NCBI RefSeq assembly: GCF_901709675.1
Contig: NC_051101.1
Span: 7,088,501-7,152,500 of the forward strand
From: Syngnathus acus
Lineage: Eukaryota; Chordata; Actinopteri; Syngnathiformes; Syngnathidae
Direction: 5' to 3'
Length of the DNA stretch: 64,000 nt
A program made the translations under genes and the position numbers. The notes under the pieces are model-generated. The model was not told the origin of the DNA, did no database searches, and saw only the letters and a program-made list of their open reading frames with translations. The stretch's first letter is position 1. Each line of letters begins with the position of its first letter. Below are positions 22,388-35,020 of this stretch, piece by piece.

Positions 22388-25300
22388 TAAATCCAAAGTG
22401 AAAACACTATAATGTAATCATAGGTTGTCTTACCTTCTCCAACCATTGAAACTCCTACAGACATTCCCAAGAATTTGCTTTTGGTCCATACATGAGTATT
22501 CACACACATCCTCTTCTCCTTGCACTCGTAGTAAAAGCCTGATACAGGCGGGTGGTGAGACACCTGCTCTGCCACAAAGCGAATCTGGTAACAGTCGGAT
22601 TTTACCCCACTGCAACTTTCTGTCCCCCTCTGTGAAGAGTTTGAAGTCGTGACTGCTGATTTGGGAGCAGTGCAGCTACTGGCTCTGAGGGATCGAACAC
22701 AGTCCCGAGGCACACACCAAGTACAGTGGAAGGTTTCACCCAGGATGGGGTTGTAGGGCTTTTTGGCTACCGCGCCCTTCCGGCCCTCATGGAAGCCAGT
22801 AAGATAGTACTCAACAAAGCGGATGATGCGCTCCTCTGATGTCGATCCAGTTGTGATAGAGAGGAAGATGTCAGGGTGAGCCATGAAATTGGCATACATC
22901 TCCAGTAGAGAGCGCTTCTCTAGGATGAATGTAGGGAGGACAACCTGTGAGGGAAAGAGAAGATGGAAAGAATTAAGCTCTTCTATTTGATTAATTCTCC
23001 ATCTATTTTCTGCTGGGCCAAATTAAGTTTGCGAGAGAGCTGGAGCCTATCTCAGCTATTTTTGGGTGACATTGATATTTTTGGAATATGGGCGGAAGTT
23101 GTAATACCAGGAGAAAACACACTCTGGCACAGGGGGAACATGCAAACTCCACACTGGATTGTGAGTGCTGAAATGCAAATCTTGTATCACAAATGCAAAT
23201 TCTGCTTAGCACATTGATATATTTTTCTTGGATGCAAACACATTCAAATCTAAACAGGCAACTGACAAATGATGAGGTAGTGAAGCTCAATGGAGTTACA
23301 GGCTGAGCAATTTGGAGAGTTCAGTGCCACTGTTTCCCAAATGATCTTATTGACTATATTTAACGGAGATCTGTGACAGTTGCCCAAACCTCTGGTATTT
23401 GCAAGGTAACGAGACCAAGTCCAGCAAACAGTGGAAATCGGCGAGAAATTGACCCTTCCCCCAAAATGGTTTAAAATTCCCCTTTTTTTCTGCCACAAAA
23501 TGTCAAAAAAGCCCTACTTTTGTCTAAATGAATCTCAGCCATGGACAATGGAAAACTGTGGCAATCCATCGCGCTTCGAGGTCAACTCGAGTATGCGGTA
23601 GTTGACTTTGAGTGCAATGTAAATGTGAAGCTTAATAATGTGGGACGATCGACTGCGCAACGATCGTTGTGTGCTTCGGGGTAGTTACCCCTCTCCTGTC
23701 CCTTGCTGCGTTCGCCCATGCTTCCTAATTACATGTCATCGTTTCATAATACATAACTGCAACTTCCCTATATGTGATTAAATTAAATTCATTCTGCTTA
23801 TTTGTGTGATGCAAGGTGGTAGCAATCATTCACAAGTGGCAGCAGGAACAACTGCATTGATTATACTTTACATCACACGTAGGCCACAGGGCATTCACAC
23901 CAGTCAAAAACTCTGACTTTGAGAATCGAGCGTGACCGAACATTGCACAGATTGGCCGGTACCAGTGGACCCTGAAAAAGCTATGATCCAACTAAACCCA
24001 ATCCACTTTCTCTCTCGCATTCTATTTTGGGTTGCAGTGGGAGCTCGAGCCTAGCTGATGCAGCAGATGGGCCGATGACGACTGATTTTGGGAGTGGATG
24101 ACTCTGTTGACACTTTCTGCCGCTTGAGAAGCACAGTCTAAATCCTTGTCTTTCTTGTATTCTATTCCATCAGCACATTCTTGTAGTGATCCAGAGCAGC
24201 GGGCCATTGATAATCACATTAGCTCATTGGTCTGAAAGAGTCACCAAAATCACCTGAGCAGAAGCCATGTGATTGCAGCATACAACCAAAAGCTTAAAGG
24301 TTGATAACAATAACTATAACAATCGAAACTTGATTGACTTTATCAGCCATGTCCCCTAAATTAACTCAGCTGCATATACGTCATGTTTATACAGAGGCTC
24401 TTACATAGGGAAGGTAAAGTCATCTAAAGAAGCCAAGGATGAGAAACTCACCTTAGTGAGGTCCATTCCAAGTTTGAGCTGGGACAGTAGATGGAGGATT
24501 ATACTTCGCTGCTCATCGAGAACTCCCAGGTCCTCCTCATCGTTGTCTTCTGTGTCTGTGGTCTCGGCACTGGGATCCAGGCTCTCTGGGCTGTTGGGCT
24601 TTCCCTGCAAATGCACATATTTTGCCAATGCTTTTATTCAAATTAAAAAGCTAGTTTGCTGTTCTTAAACATTGACTTGGAAGTTGCAACCTATGTTGTA
24701 CAGAGTTGTTTGTAACTCCTTCTAAAAATGCAAAACTACTGCAAATGCATACTTCACAATGATTTTTGAGCATTCTGACCTTTCTTAACACGAGCACAAG
24801 TGCGGTGAAATATCCATTCATCAGTGTAGAGTACCATGCCAAGTTTGCTCTGTAAATTACTGCAATCTGTAAACACACCATTCGTACACAGAACCACTCA
24901 CTTGGCTCGGCTTGAAGTCAGCCACTGCAGGCAAAGGAGTCCTGTTGGATTTCATGTCCAGCAAAGTTAAAAAAAAAAAAAAAGTACAGGTAGGGAATAG
25001 GAATAGGTAACGAGAGACAGAATGTCTGCCTCTTTGTGTGTTTTTGAGCAGCAGATTAACACTGATGCTTATGATGGTTTCTGTCTCGCCATCCAGCTTT
25101 ACACATAAGCCCCGCCCCCTTACACACTCACCATGTACAACACAACTCGTCCTACTTTAATAGCTCCCCCTCACTCCATCAGTCTTTCATTGCCCCTAGG
25201 CATTCTGCCTACTCTGGACTGGTTTCACTTATTTATTTTTTTAACGCTATTAACGGCAATAACATTTGTTTTTGCTCTCTTTTGAAGTCTTGAGAAACAA

Positions 25301-28300
25301 CACAGGAGATACATTCATTACAACATATCCTGATAATTATAAATACGAACAATGGATTCCTTGTTGCAAGTTTTACTTCTCGTTTCATCTGTAGCAATGT
25401 TAGTGGAAATAAATAAAAACCAACAGTAGTTCCACTTGTCCCTTATAACGACATACAAGAAGCAAATGTCCAAAACATTATGCAAGACACAATTTAACAC
25501 ACAGCTTCCTTAGTTAGGTAACATGTCTATGAATATAGACATAATACACTATTTTAAAATGATACTAAGTGTAGTGTGATGTCTGAGTTTTCACTTGCCT
25601 CACAGCTAAGACCTTGCTGATGTGGCTTTTATTTTTTAAAATTGATTATTGTAAGTGATTTGTTACTTTATCTACTCAGCCGACATCACAACAACAGAAA
25701 CGATCATCTTCAGTTAACGCTACCACATTTTAGCCACAACCAGCAAATAGCAGAACCAAAAAAGAGATGCAGATATGACCTGAGGAACAACTTCTTCTGG
25801 GAAAGTAGATAGCCTGGGAGTTTCTTTAGTCAAATTAATAACCAACGATAAATATGCTTTCAGACAAGCAAGTACTGTAGTGTGAATAAAGTGTGTAGCT
25901 AGGTGTACAAAATACAACAGGAACTAAAATCAATTACATTAATTTGCATCACATATTTGGCATATCATTTTATTAATCAGGACCAAACTGTACCACACAC
26001 TTGCTATGCTTTGGATTTTACCATCTGTAACTGTCATGCCCCCAAAAGGTTTTTAATTGCTTATATATGCAAGGAAAGAGCAATGTGCAACTGGGGTGAA
26101 ATTTTCAGATTTGGAATTTTTCACCCAGATGTAGTATTCGCAGACCCCTTGATACTCTGCCACATGTTTATATTTATATTAACTACATATTTAAAGATAA
26201 ATCTTCCGCCAGTACACATTTTCATTTGTCTGCTCCAATCTGTTTATACTGCATTTAAAAAATGAAAAATCTAAAAAAAAATAAAACTACATGCAGTTTC
26301 AAATACACAAAGAACACATTTATAAAGCAACTTTCAAGGGATCTAAGAATTGAATTTTCAAATTGAACTCAGCCTTTAACATAAAACTCTCAGTAATGGT
26401 TAGGGAAACACAGAGCGCCCCCTGTTGATAGATACAAATTTAGAAGGATCAGAAAGGTTGAAAGCACCTGGAGAGACTCTGACAGCAGTCAAGTACACCT
26501 TGATTTGCTTCTAAAAACAAATCAAGGCCAAATCCTCTCCTCTGCAGAGCTGCTGCAACTAAAATGATTTGTCATTCCCATTTATCTCACAGTGTTTGCT
26601 CTTTACTCTTCCACATGAGGAACATCCAGTTAATGCGTTATGAGGGTTTGGAGAGTGTGAAATTGTTTGTCCATCATTTCGTGCTGCAGGACTGACAAAG
26701 AGGTGCACCCAGCCAGCGAATGTTTCAAGCAAGATTTATATATACAGTGGCTTTCATTTTCATTGGTAGGAGAGATGTAGTAACAATATTTGCGGCCACT
26801 GCAGCTTTTTTTTTGTAGATATAATAAGCTGTTTTGACTAAAAAAAAAAAGAACTTTGTATGAAAATGTGTCATAAATGACAATCTTTAGGCTTGTTTTG
26901 TATTTCGAATACAGTGCACACAAAGACTCACACACATTCTCAAATATTGTCATCTCCCTAACTATTTGTTGCAGCTCTGATATGGTGTAATTGAACAGAA
27001 TGTGCGATACCTCAACGTGGTGCTGGGACTGGTTAGTGAGTGTGACCGCTTTTGATGCATCATTTGTCATCTGCTTCAGAGGAGATCGGATCCATCCAGT
27101 CGAACTATCTGCAGAGTGATACCAAATTAGAAAACGAAGAGGACTTCCTTAGTCATTGAAAGTAAAGTATAAATAGGCAATTTTGTATTTGTGGTAAGGT
27201 AGAAGCAGCACTTCTTTTTTGGACATAAATTGTATTCTATTGGAAAATCTGTTTATTTTTCTTTTAAATGGTGATATAAAAATGGAGATTGCGGTCTCCA
27301 ATGACTAAACAGGGTCGCACAAGGCTTACGATCCTGTAGCAATACGGTAAAAATTGACACTTGATTAACACCACAACAACAAAAGTCATTAATATAAATA
27401 ACAGTGGTCATCAAATTTGTAAAAATGTTTAAATCGGAGATGCAAGAAAACAACAATCTGACCAGAATCATCTCTCTGCTCACCTGTGTGACTCTGGATG
27501 TGGTTGTGGTCCATCTCTTGACTCCTACTGTAGCTACCATGTTTGGGACTTTGGCTGCCACTAACATGGTGAAATGGACTTTGACCAGTTGACTTGAGGC
27601 TAGCGGGTTCCATCTGGTGCACGTTAGGGCTGCAGCGCTGACTCCAGGACTTGGCTCGCTCTGCAGGGGCTGCCTCACTTAAACTCATCGAATGATGGTT
27701 TTGGTTCTGGTTGTGGGCCCGCACGTTGTGGTGGAGCAAAGTGAAACACTCACCCAAGCAGCTCAATGTGGCTGCAGAAGTAGCTTTTAAAAGGAGTAAA
27801 TCCTAAAAAAAGATGACAAAGCCATGAGAGGCATGGTGAACATTTTCTTATTTTCCAGAAGAAAAAAAAAATACTATTTTGGGACATCTCGCTGATAATC
27901 TTCCTTCTTTGTTGTCAATATAATGGGAGTTGTCGGTGAAGTGTTTGTGTGAGCAGGTTCTTATGTCAGTAGTCAAATTGGATTGAAGGTGTTCATTACC
28001 TCATTGAGACAGGAGAGTGGTCCAGCTCTTGGGGGTAGAGTTTCATTGGAGTTGACCAGGATCTTCTGTTCCTCTTTTGCCGCAGTAATCCCCTACACAC
28101 AAACAGACCGGATAAGACAATATTGCTGGTGGCAAACCTGCTATTCGGTGTCGAGTCTTACCATCAATACTGAAAAAAATAGTTCAGTATTGTAGAATGA
28201 CAGCAACTCCAACATAGTTCCTTGGAACCAAAAAGCCACAAAAGTGTGTGTGGCAAAGCACTACGACACATGAACTGCGACAACTAATTTCAATATAGCT

Positions 28301-31300
28301 CCAAAATGCCACAAGATGGCGCTGAAGGACTACTATTTAAATTAGACTGGGTTTTGGCCTGGGTACAAAAACAGCCATCGATGAATTGTTAATTTAAGTT
28401 CTGTCCATGACAGAACTTTTGCAACCCTAAACAGAGTAACCGGTTTAGAAAATGAATAGATGTCTGTTCTTGCTGGGCACATTTGACCTTTTAACTGTCA
28501 AACAAACCAACGATAATCAAAACAGAGATATTCTTTCATTCATGCTTTTTTTCCACATGGTGGAGGTAGAAAAATGTCCAATCTCTCAATGATGTACCCA
28601 GGCAGAGCAATGGAATTGACAGAGAAGAAGACTCATATGAGGAGAAATAATGAGTGTTTCCTGTGACCCTTGAATGTAATTAGGACTGGCAATGGCTTCC
28701 GAGTACCTCAACTGGGACATGAGCTTATTTAATGAATAGAGATGAACTGTGATGATGAATAATAATCACATCCTGCAGTAATCCACGAAACAGTGCGCTA
28801 TTGATTCCACTAGTATTTTTTTTATTCCCAAAGAAATATTATAAATTACTCTAAATGGCATAAATCACAAAGGTGGTACAGTTTTCGATGCAATCTGAAA
28901 TATTGTCATTTCCAAGTCAGGTTTTAAAAAGGCATTGCAAAAGTGCTAAGATCTTGACCGGTGCTTTCGTGTAAACACAAATACTGCTGCTCATCAACTC
29001 AGAATACAGTTCAATGCTTGATTATTTATTTATAGGGCATAAAATGGTCATTGGTCTTTTTAGAGGTCACTTTCAGCTCACTGAAACACTCCGCTATGGG
29101 TTTATTTTTATACTCACCTTTCAGTAGCAAAGCTTCATTATTTATTTAGGTCAACATCATTGGGATTGTTGTTTCTATGATTTTTATTTAGATTTTACCA
29201 CGAGCCAACTTGAGGTATGTTAATAACAGCCTTAGTCCATCTTAAGATCTCACATAACATTGCAATCAGGCCAAATTTGATCTTCAAAATGTGAACAGTG
29301 ATCAGCACACAACTCGATTATGTGGCTCATATATGTCATGGTCCTACTACATACAAAAAAGTCTAACAGCAGAATATAATTTAACCAAAGCTTTATGCAG
29401 ACCGAGTTCCTCTCTTGCATGGAACAGAGACAAGAACGACAGTTAAACACAAAAATGTAGGTTGGCTAAAACCGAGGCAGAGTTGAAGTGAGTCTTTTTA
29501 TACACTGCCACACACTCTCAGACAGCCTCCCTCAACACGTGTCATTCTCAAGGGAGGGTGAGTCATCACTCCTCTGACAGCGAGCGAAAGATGTTAAGAC
29601 ACGTTCACAGTGAAAGTCCTGATGTACCCAAATATAGACTTGGATTCATCACACCTAAATACAAAATACCGAGTTCACTTTATCACTGCAAAAGAAAGAC
29701 AAAAGCCAAGTAAGATAAACTGTGGCAAGATTTCTAATTAAAACACAAGTGTGTCGATTTTATTTAAAGATTTGGAAAGAATCTTGCATTCTCCTCTCAA
29801 CACCTTTTGAATTTTCTCTGCGGCTTTCACACATCATTTTCTCCTTCACCTCCTTCACTCATTCCTTACATTCTCTTTTTCGCACTCCAGTTTCTCGTCT
29901 CTCACCCCTATAATCAAGACTTTATATAAAACTCAACAACGCCTCTTCACTTTTTCCCAAATCTTTTATTCTCCTTCCCTGACTTCTGTTCACATGGTTC
30001 CAAGTCCTCTTTTTCTATTCATAATTTAACTGATGCAAAACAATACCTCTGAATTCAAATAAATAATCAACATTTATCTTTTATCTGTGGTACCTTGTGG
30101 CATCTTTAAAAATCAGGAGGTGAAGGAAGTTGCAGGAGACGTAGGGTGAGAGGCAGTTGCTAACCTAATTCCTTTCTGGCTTTGCACCCACTGCACCTTC
30201 AGGCTACACCGCTGCCATCATAAGTCCAAAACGCACGCAAAAGAGCAAGACAATTGTGTGGCATTTATCCGCCCATTAGGGAAGAGACATGAGTAGAACA
30301 AATATGTTCATTATAGAAAAATAGGCACATCGAGAATTTCTTTTAGCATCATTCCAAGGTCCGAAAAGGTGAATGCTTTCAGATAGATAATGGATCAAGG
30401 TCGCCACCGCTCCACTCTGATGATTCGATAATAATAATAGTCACATGGTTGCCAAGTTAAACGCGGTACACATAGTCCTCACACAGCACATTAGCAAATG
30501 AACCACACTAAGATATGCTTAAATATATCAAGCGCTTGATACAGCTCCGAGTGGAGAAGAAGCAGATGGGAGGCTTTCAGCAGTGAGATGAAAACCAAAG
30601 AGGATAGATATGAAGTCATTTGGTGAAGGCGGAAAACAAAGCAACGGCATCAAAGTGCTTGGATTATTTTGGTTGTCCATTTAGAGCCATATTATACATC
30701 ACACTCCCGAGCCTGCGTTACTTTTAAGACACCTGTGAAATTGTGTCAGGGGGGATAAACCATTAGCGAGATGCAACATCTGCTTCACATGCTTGAGTGG
30801 AGGAGATGTAGATGAGGCTGAATAAAACAAACTATATCTTACAAGTGCATCACCTGGGTAGAAATCTAATCTGGCTCCAGTGTGTCTCGAAATCTAAAAT
30901 CTCTGGCCAAGCACATCTTTGGAGTATAGCCAATCCAATAAGGAAGCAGGAAAGAGAAGGGAATTGAACACGGCTGTCTTGTGATCAATGCAGAATTTAA
31001 TCGGTGGTTTAAAATGACTACGTGTGTGCGTGCGCGTGTACCTTAGCTCCATTGTCAGAGTGGCGTCGAGAACAGAGCTGTAGCTGTGTCATCCATAACT
31101 CCTGCTCCTCTGCATTTGATGCTAAAAACAAACAAATAAGACTGCTCAAACTGCTGTCTAGGATGCATCACAGACTGCAAGAAAGTTATTGAATTTTTGA
31201 AATCGTTAAAAAATTTTTTTTCCAACAACCTTTAAGATTGCATGGGAACCTAAACAATGACCATCTGACATTTGAAATACATCAAGATCCCTGAAGAGAT

Positions 31301-32054
31301 TTGAAAAAGGTTATCCACAGTTAATATGGTATATTCAATAGTGAGCACAGAATTTACACTCAACAAACAACCCCAAAAATTGCCTCGTTTTGTACAGGTA
31401 TGAGTTCATATATTTATTTATAGAATCTCAAAGTATTACATGTCACACTTACCTCTAAGTTTATAGGATTCACCAGTTGGGGACTGAATAGCAAACATGT
31501 AAGGAAAGTCACTGCAGGAGACAACCAGTGCTCCAAGTAGAGACAGGGAACCTCTTGGGGGTCGCTGGCTTTTGTTGTGTTCATGTCTATAGTAGTCAAG
31601 ACGGCTAATCTTGGGGTCAAGAACAAAATACCTGCAAGAGAAGAACAACAGAGAAAACCTTTATGTTTTTTGAGGACCAAATGTATGTATTTTGTTGTGT
31701 CCAACATTTTATTAACATCCCATTTTAGACCATGTCATTGAAGTATCAACAGTATGATTGTGTAAACAACCTAACACACCCAAAACACAGGGAATACCAG
31801 CTGCGGAGAACGTGAATATGCTCGTGTGATAATGCTCAGTCAGCATTCTCGAATGGGGCGGAAAGAATACATTTAATTCATTTCACTCTTGACCTCATGA
31901 GCAACTTCAGAAAGAAAGATTCGACCCAATAGTCTTTCCCACAGTCACGACGCAGTCTCTCTAGGAATGCAAATGAGAGCTACTGATGTTGGGTTTAAAA
32001 ATGTGCAAAAATATGCAAAAGCATGTGACCAAAAAGGAAAAAAACCAAAAAAAC

Positions 32055-32120
<66 letters not shown>

Positions 32121-33960
32121 GTATATATATATTTTTTTTTAATTTAAATATATATTTAACTTACACAAAGGTATATATACATATATATGTGTGTTTGGAA
32201 TTAAGTATACATCACATTGTCAAAGTGTGATCATGGAGCTCATTACACATTTGGATGGTTCTATCGATCCAGCTGGACAGTTTACAATAGAGAGGAAGAG
32301 AGTTGTAGTTGGGGGGGGCAGAGGGAGAGAAGATGCAGGAGAGCAGCAAGTGCAGGGCTTTCCTGGATGACTCATTCAGTGTTTCTGGGACAGCCACCCA
32401 CATGATTTTCAAAAACATGTCAAATGGAATGAATGGAAACATGCATGAACAATTGAATGGCTACAAATATGATATATAGCAATGCAGTCAGTAGGTGGGA
32501 GTTGATGAACAAAGTTGGCTGTGATGAAATTTCGAGGACACATTGCAGTACACGTTTCAGTCATCCACAATGATATGAGCGCTGCACCGACGCAAATCTT
32601 GAGTTTCATATTTATAGAATGAATTGGAACGTGATCCGGGCAGTGATTATATTGAGAATTAGTGTATTGTCTCCATTAGAGTGGCAGTTCTTCAAAGGAC
32701 TGCAACAAAAGACTGATAATGCCAAATATGTACGGCAGTACAATCGACGCCTCGATGAAATGAACTACAGCGAAACAGAAATGTTTCATTACTCTTGTCA
32801 TTAAGTATTTTTGATTATTTTTTGCGTACATCATTTGTTACACTGAAGCTATTTCATGAAGACATTGGTTTGTTGGTTCATACATTCAGTTGTGGCAATA
32901 GTGTGTCCTTTACTGGAATAAACACCAAGAGTTTGCGTTTATGTTTATTTCTTCCAGTTTGTACAAAGCAAACACACAGAGTGAAGTATAGAGGGCTCTT
33001 TCTCACTAACATTAACATTTGTTACTTGGAAGAGAAAGTAATTGTAAATGTATTTTTTTCGGGAAAATTGATTGAAATGATCTGTCCGTTTTTTTTAGAG
33101 GGACATTTTATGTGTCAAAAGTTCTAGTGGTGTGACTTGGTATCATATCGGGATTACTCAAGAATTGTGTATTTGTAGTGGTATCGGTCTGGAAAAAAGT
33201 GGTATCAAACATCCCTAATGCTAAGTTAATTCAAGACTGGTCGCTATAGGATGTACCTTGTTTTTTGTTCAGAATTCGATGGCTCAAGCTCATCTGCAAT
33301 CCTGAACAGGACACGCGTTCGAAAAATAAGGAATTATACTGTACTATGATGGATAAAATTGCACTATGACTAAAATTTTATCACATATCACATCTATTTT
33401 TTTTTAATAATGGTTGTCTTTGTAGTCATGGGTGGAAAATGAATGAAAATGAATTAAGGTGTAACACTTGTTATGAAACAGAAAAACAAAATCCTAGATT
33501 TGGGGATTGATTGCTTGATGACAAAGCCCCCTGAATTCCTTCCATTCATTTTTGTTTTTACACATCTATCAATCATTATTTAAGCTTTTGGCAATGGTTA
33601 CTTCATCACTGGTTAATCCTGCAACACTATATAAAATGCAATTACGTTTACATATGATACATAGATAGTATCTTCAAAAAAAAAGTAGGCATACAACTTA
33701 AACAAAAATCAATATCTAATAGGCTACAATAAAAGTTAGTTTTTTAAGACACTGCATTTCACTTACCTATTTTGCCAGCCCTGCAGTAGATTAGTATATT
33801 TCTTCAGGACCCCCTCAAGATGCTGTTTGTTGCGGGTTGTTTTATGCGGCGATGACCCTGCACCACCATACCCGGACTCGGAAGCAGGTGGTCCTACTCG
33901 CTGTTCTTGCCTCTTGTTGGGATATTTGGGAGGGCTCTCTTGGTGCACGGACCGGCTCAT
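19964..33960 (-). CDS. osbpl10: Oxysterol-binding-protein-related lipid-transfer protein (ORP10/11 type)
   Basis: Lipid-transfer protein of the OSBP family (ORP10/ORP11, linked to PI4P/phosphatidylserine exchange at membrane contacts). Coding exons: 33960-33767, 31631-31453, 31121-31042, 28092-28000, 27802-27484, 27108-27011, 24604-24452, 22944-22434, 21373-21187, 21014-20832, 20242-20089, 20008-19964. They sum to 2196 nt (731 aa) with every junction in phase. The PH domain spans exons 1-3 ([20 protein letters not shown]). Exon 5 has the [19 protein letters not shown] block. The ORD has [16 protein letters not shown], the EQVSHHPP fingerprint (exon at 22944), WVELGGKV and the C-terminal [11 protein letters not shown]...NPLWKVH. 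The PH start, the C-terminus and adjacency to gpd1l favour osbpl10, although parts of the ORD resemble OSBPL11. The first in-frame ATG (33960) was chosen. The ~80-residue linker exon that human has after the PH domain was not found. Confidence 0.87.
22325..22382. repeat. (AT)n-rich microsatellite
   Basis: Imperfect AT dinucleotide tract in an osbpl10 intron, 52 bp from the donor of the exon ending at 22434. Confidence 0.9.
22990..23165 (+). repeat. Degenerate fish interspersed repeat in osbpl10 intron
   Basis: 'ctccatctattttctgctgg', 'gctggagcctatctcagct', 'tttttggaatatggg', 'ggagaaaacacac' and 'gggggaacatgcaaactcc' appear in the order typical of the common teleost repeat that ends with GGATGG units. 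The copy is clearly diverged and internally deleted. Confidence 0.65.
24605..27010 (-). other. Large osbpl10 intron containing the alternative-exon candidate
   Basis: 2.4 kb. Apart from the candidate exon 24902-24955 and a nearby A-run (24969-24983), it is AT-rich with no recognised gene. A CTCF-like GCGCCCCCTG motif occurs at about 26413-26422. Confidence 0.6.
24902..24955 (-). promoter_or_regulatory. Candidate alternative first exon of osbpl10 (short isoform)
   Basis: ATG at 24955 opens a frame ([18 protein letters not shown]) that ends at a consensus GTGAGT donor after 24902 in phase 0, the phase needed to join the exon at 24604. The full-length transcript can skip it, since exon 27108-27011 also ends in phase 0. 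An internal CAACAG acceptor inside the segment would not keep frame with the upstream exon, so a first exon is the better reading. The product would lack the PH domain but keep the ORD. Inferred, with no transcript evidence. Confidence 0.4.
28093..31041 (-). other. Intron 3 of osbpl10; no gene seen
   Basis: 2.9 kb intron. This is where a linker exon encoding a Ser-rich segment would be expected by comparison with human ORP10. No such exon was recognised. A CTCF-like motif lies at about 28309-28322. Confidence 0.6.
32060..32132. repeat. (TA)n microsatellite, about 73 bp
   Basis: Near-perfect TA dinucleotide run interrupted once by ACG, in intron 1 of osbpl10. It can form cruciform or slipped DNA and is likely length-polymorphic. 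Confidence 0.95.
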
Positions 33961-35020
33961 GCTGCCGTTTCTGCTGCTGCTCAATTCTGTCTGTTCACGG
34001 CTGGCTACTATATTTAAGTGTTTGTAAAGAGACAGAAAGCATCAAGCGATTGATTGATCCATCGATTAACTGCAGTTTTTAGTCATTGATGCAGTGATGA
34101 TGAGATAACGACATTAATTCTGCAAGTAATAGCTTTACTGCCTCCTGACAGTGTTGACACTGAAGAGATACTGACTTATTTACTGCGGAGCTGTCCTCCT
34201 CCTCCTCCTCCCTCCATCTGTGGTGACGTTATCGAGTTTTTTCATTTTGGAAATCCCGGGTTGGTCACTCCCCCAGCCCGGAATACTCCCCCCCTACAGT
34301 CACTGGATATTAATTATTCATCACATTACGGCATCGCAGGCTGGGCTTTTACTTGGGGTGGGTTGCATCGGGGGAGGGTTCCCCAAATGCTGTACCTGCA
34401 CTCTGAACTTTTGAGTTTGTTTTACACAGCAAGTTTGTCCCATTGTTAATGCCTGCCTGCAGGTCTGCTATTGTAATGTAATGTTGTGGAGCCCATGTTT
34501 GACGTCATCAGTCGGTGACGCTGACGTCTGCAGTGCAATAACCGCAGCACGTACAGTAAAAATAATACAGTACAGTCGTGGAAGCCTTACTTACCCACTG
34601 TATTTATTTTTGATTCTCTGTTTACGACCAATTTCAAACTTTGCACAACATGCAACCGCAATGATGTTGCCAAATCCCGCATATTGCATACTTGTACACT
34701 TCCCCACTGAGCGACATTTTTTTTTTGTTTAAGCCAAATTAAACGAGTTATCTGTGTTTGATGATTATGATGAATTCTAATGCATTGACTATAAAAGCTC
34801 CATACAGCGGTTAAAATGTTAGCATTCGTTCTGCTAGCACGAACAGTCAGCTATTGGGACGGTCACGTGATCATTGCCTTGCTGATTTACTCCAACCAAG
34901 TGCCGCTGCTGGATAACTGCCGTCTCGTCCTGCCGCTAGTCAATTCGACGCTCATTTCATGTTTCTAAAATAAACCCTCAACAACCTCGAAAGGTTGGCT
35001 AACTACAGCACGCTGCACCC
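33961..35020. promoter_or_regulatory. Bidirectional promoter region, osbpl10 (-) / gpd1l (+)
   Basis: About 1.06 kb between the two head-to-head start codons. It contains a perfect CRE palindrome TGACGTCA at 34500-34507 with a further TGACGTC about 20 bp on, and an E-box/CLEAR-like TCACGTGA within 34861-34872, about 150 bp before the gpd1l ATG. CTC/CCT-rich tracts near 34196-34212 precede the osbpl10 side. Motifs are direct observations; use by either gene is inferred. Confidence 0.55.

Noticed and set aside
27253-27766. Overlapping long minus-strand ORFs around osbpl10 exon 5
   Set aside because: One frame is the real exon (27802-27484) plus intron read-through; the other is its shadow frame.
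33961-33984. N-terminal extension of osbpl10 (SSSRNGS...)
   Set aside because: The extended frame would begin at TTG. The first real ATG is at 33960.
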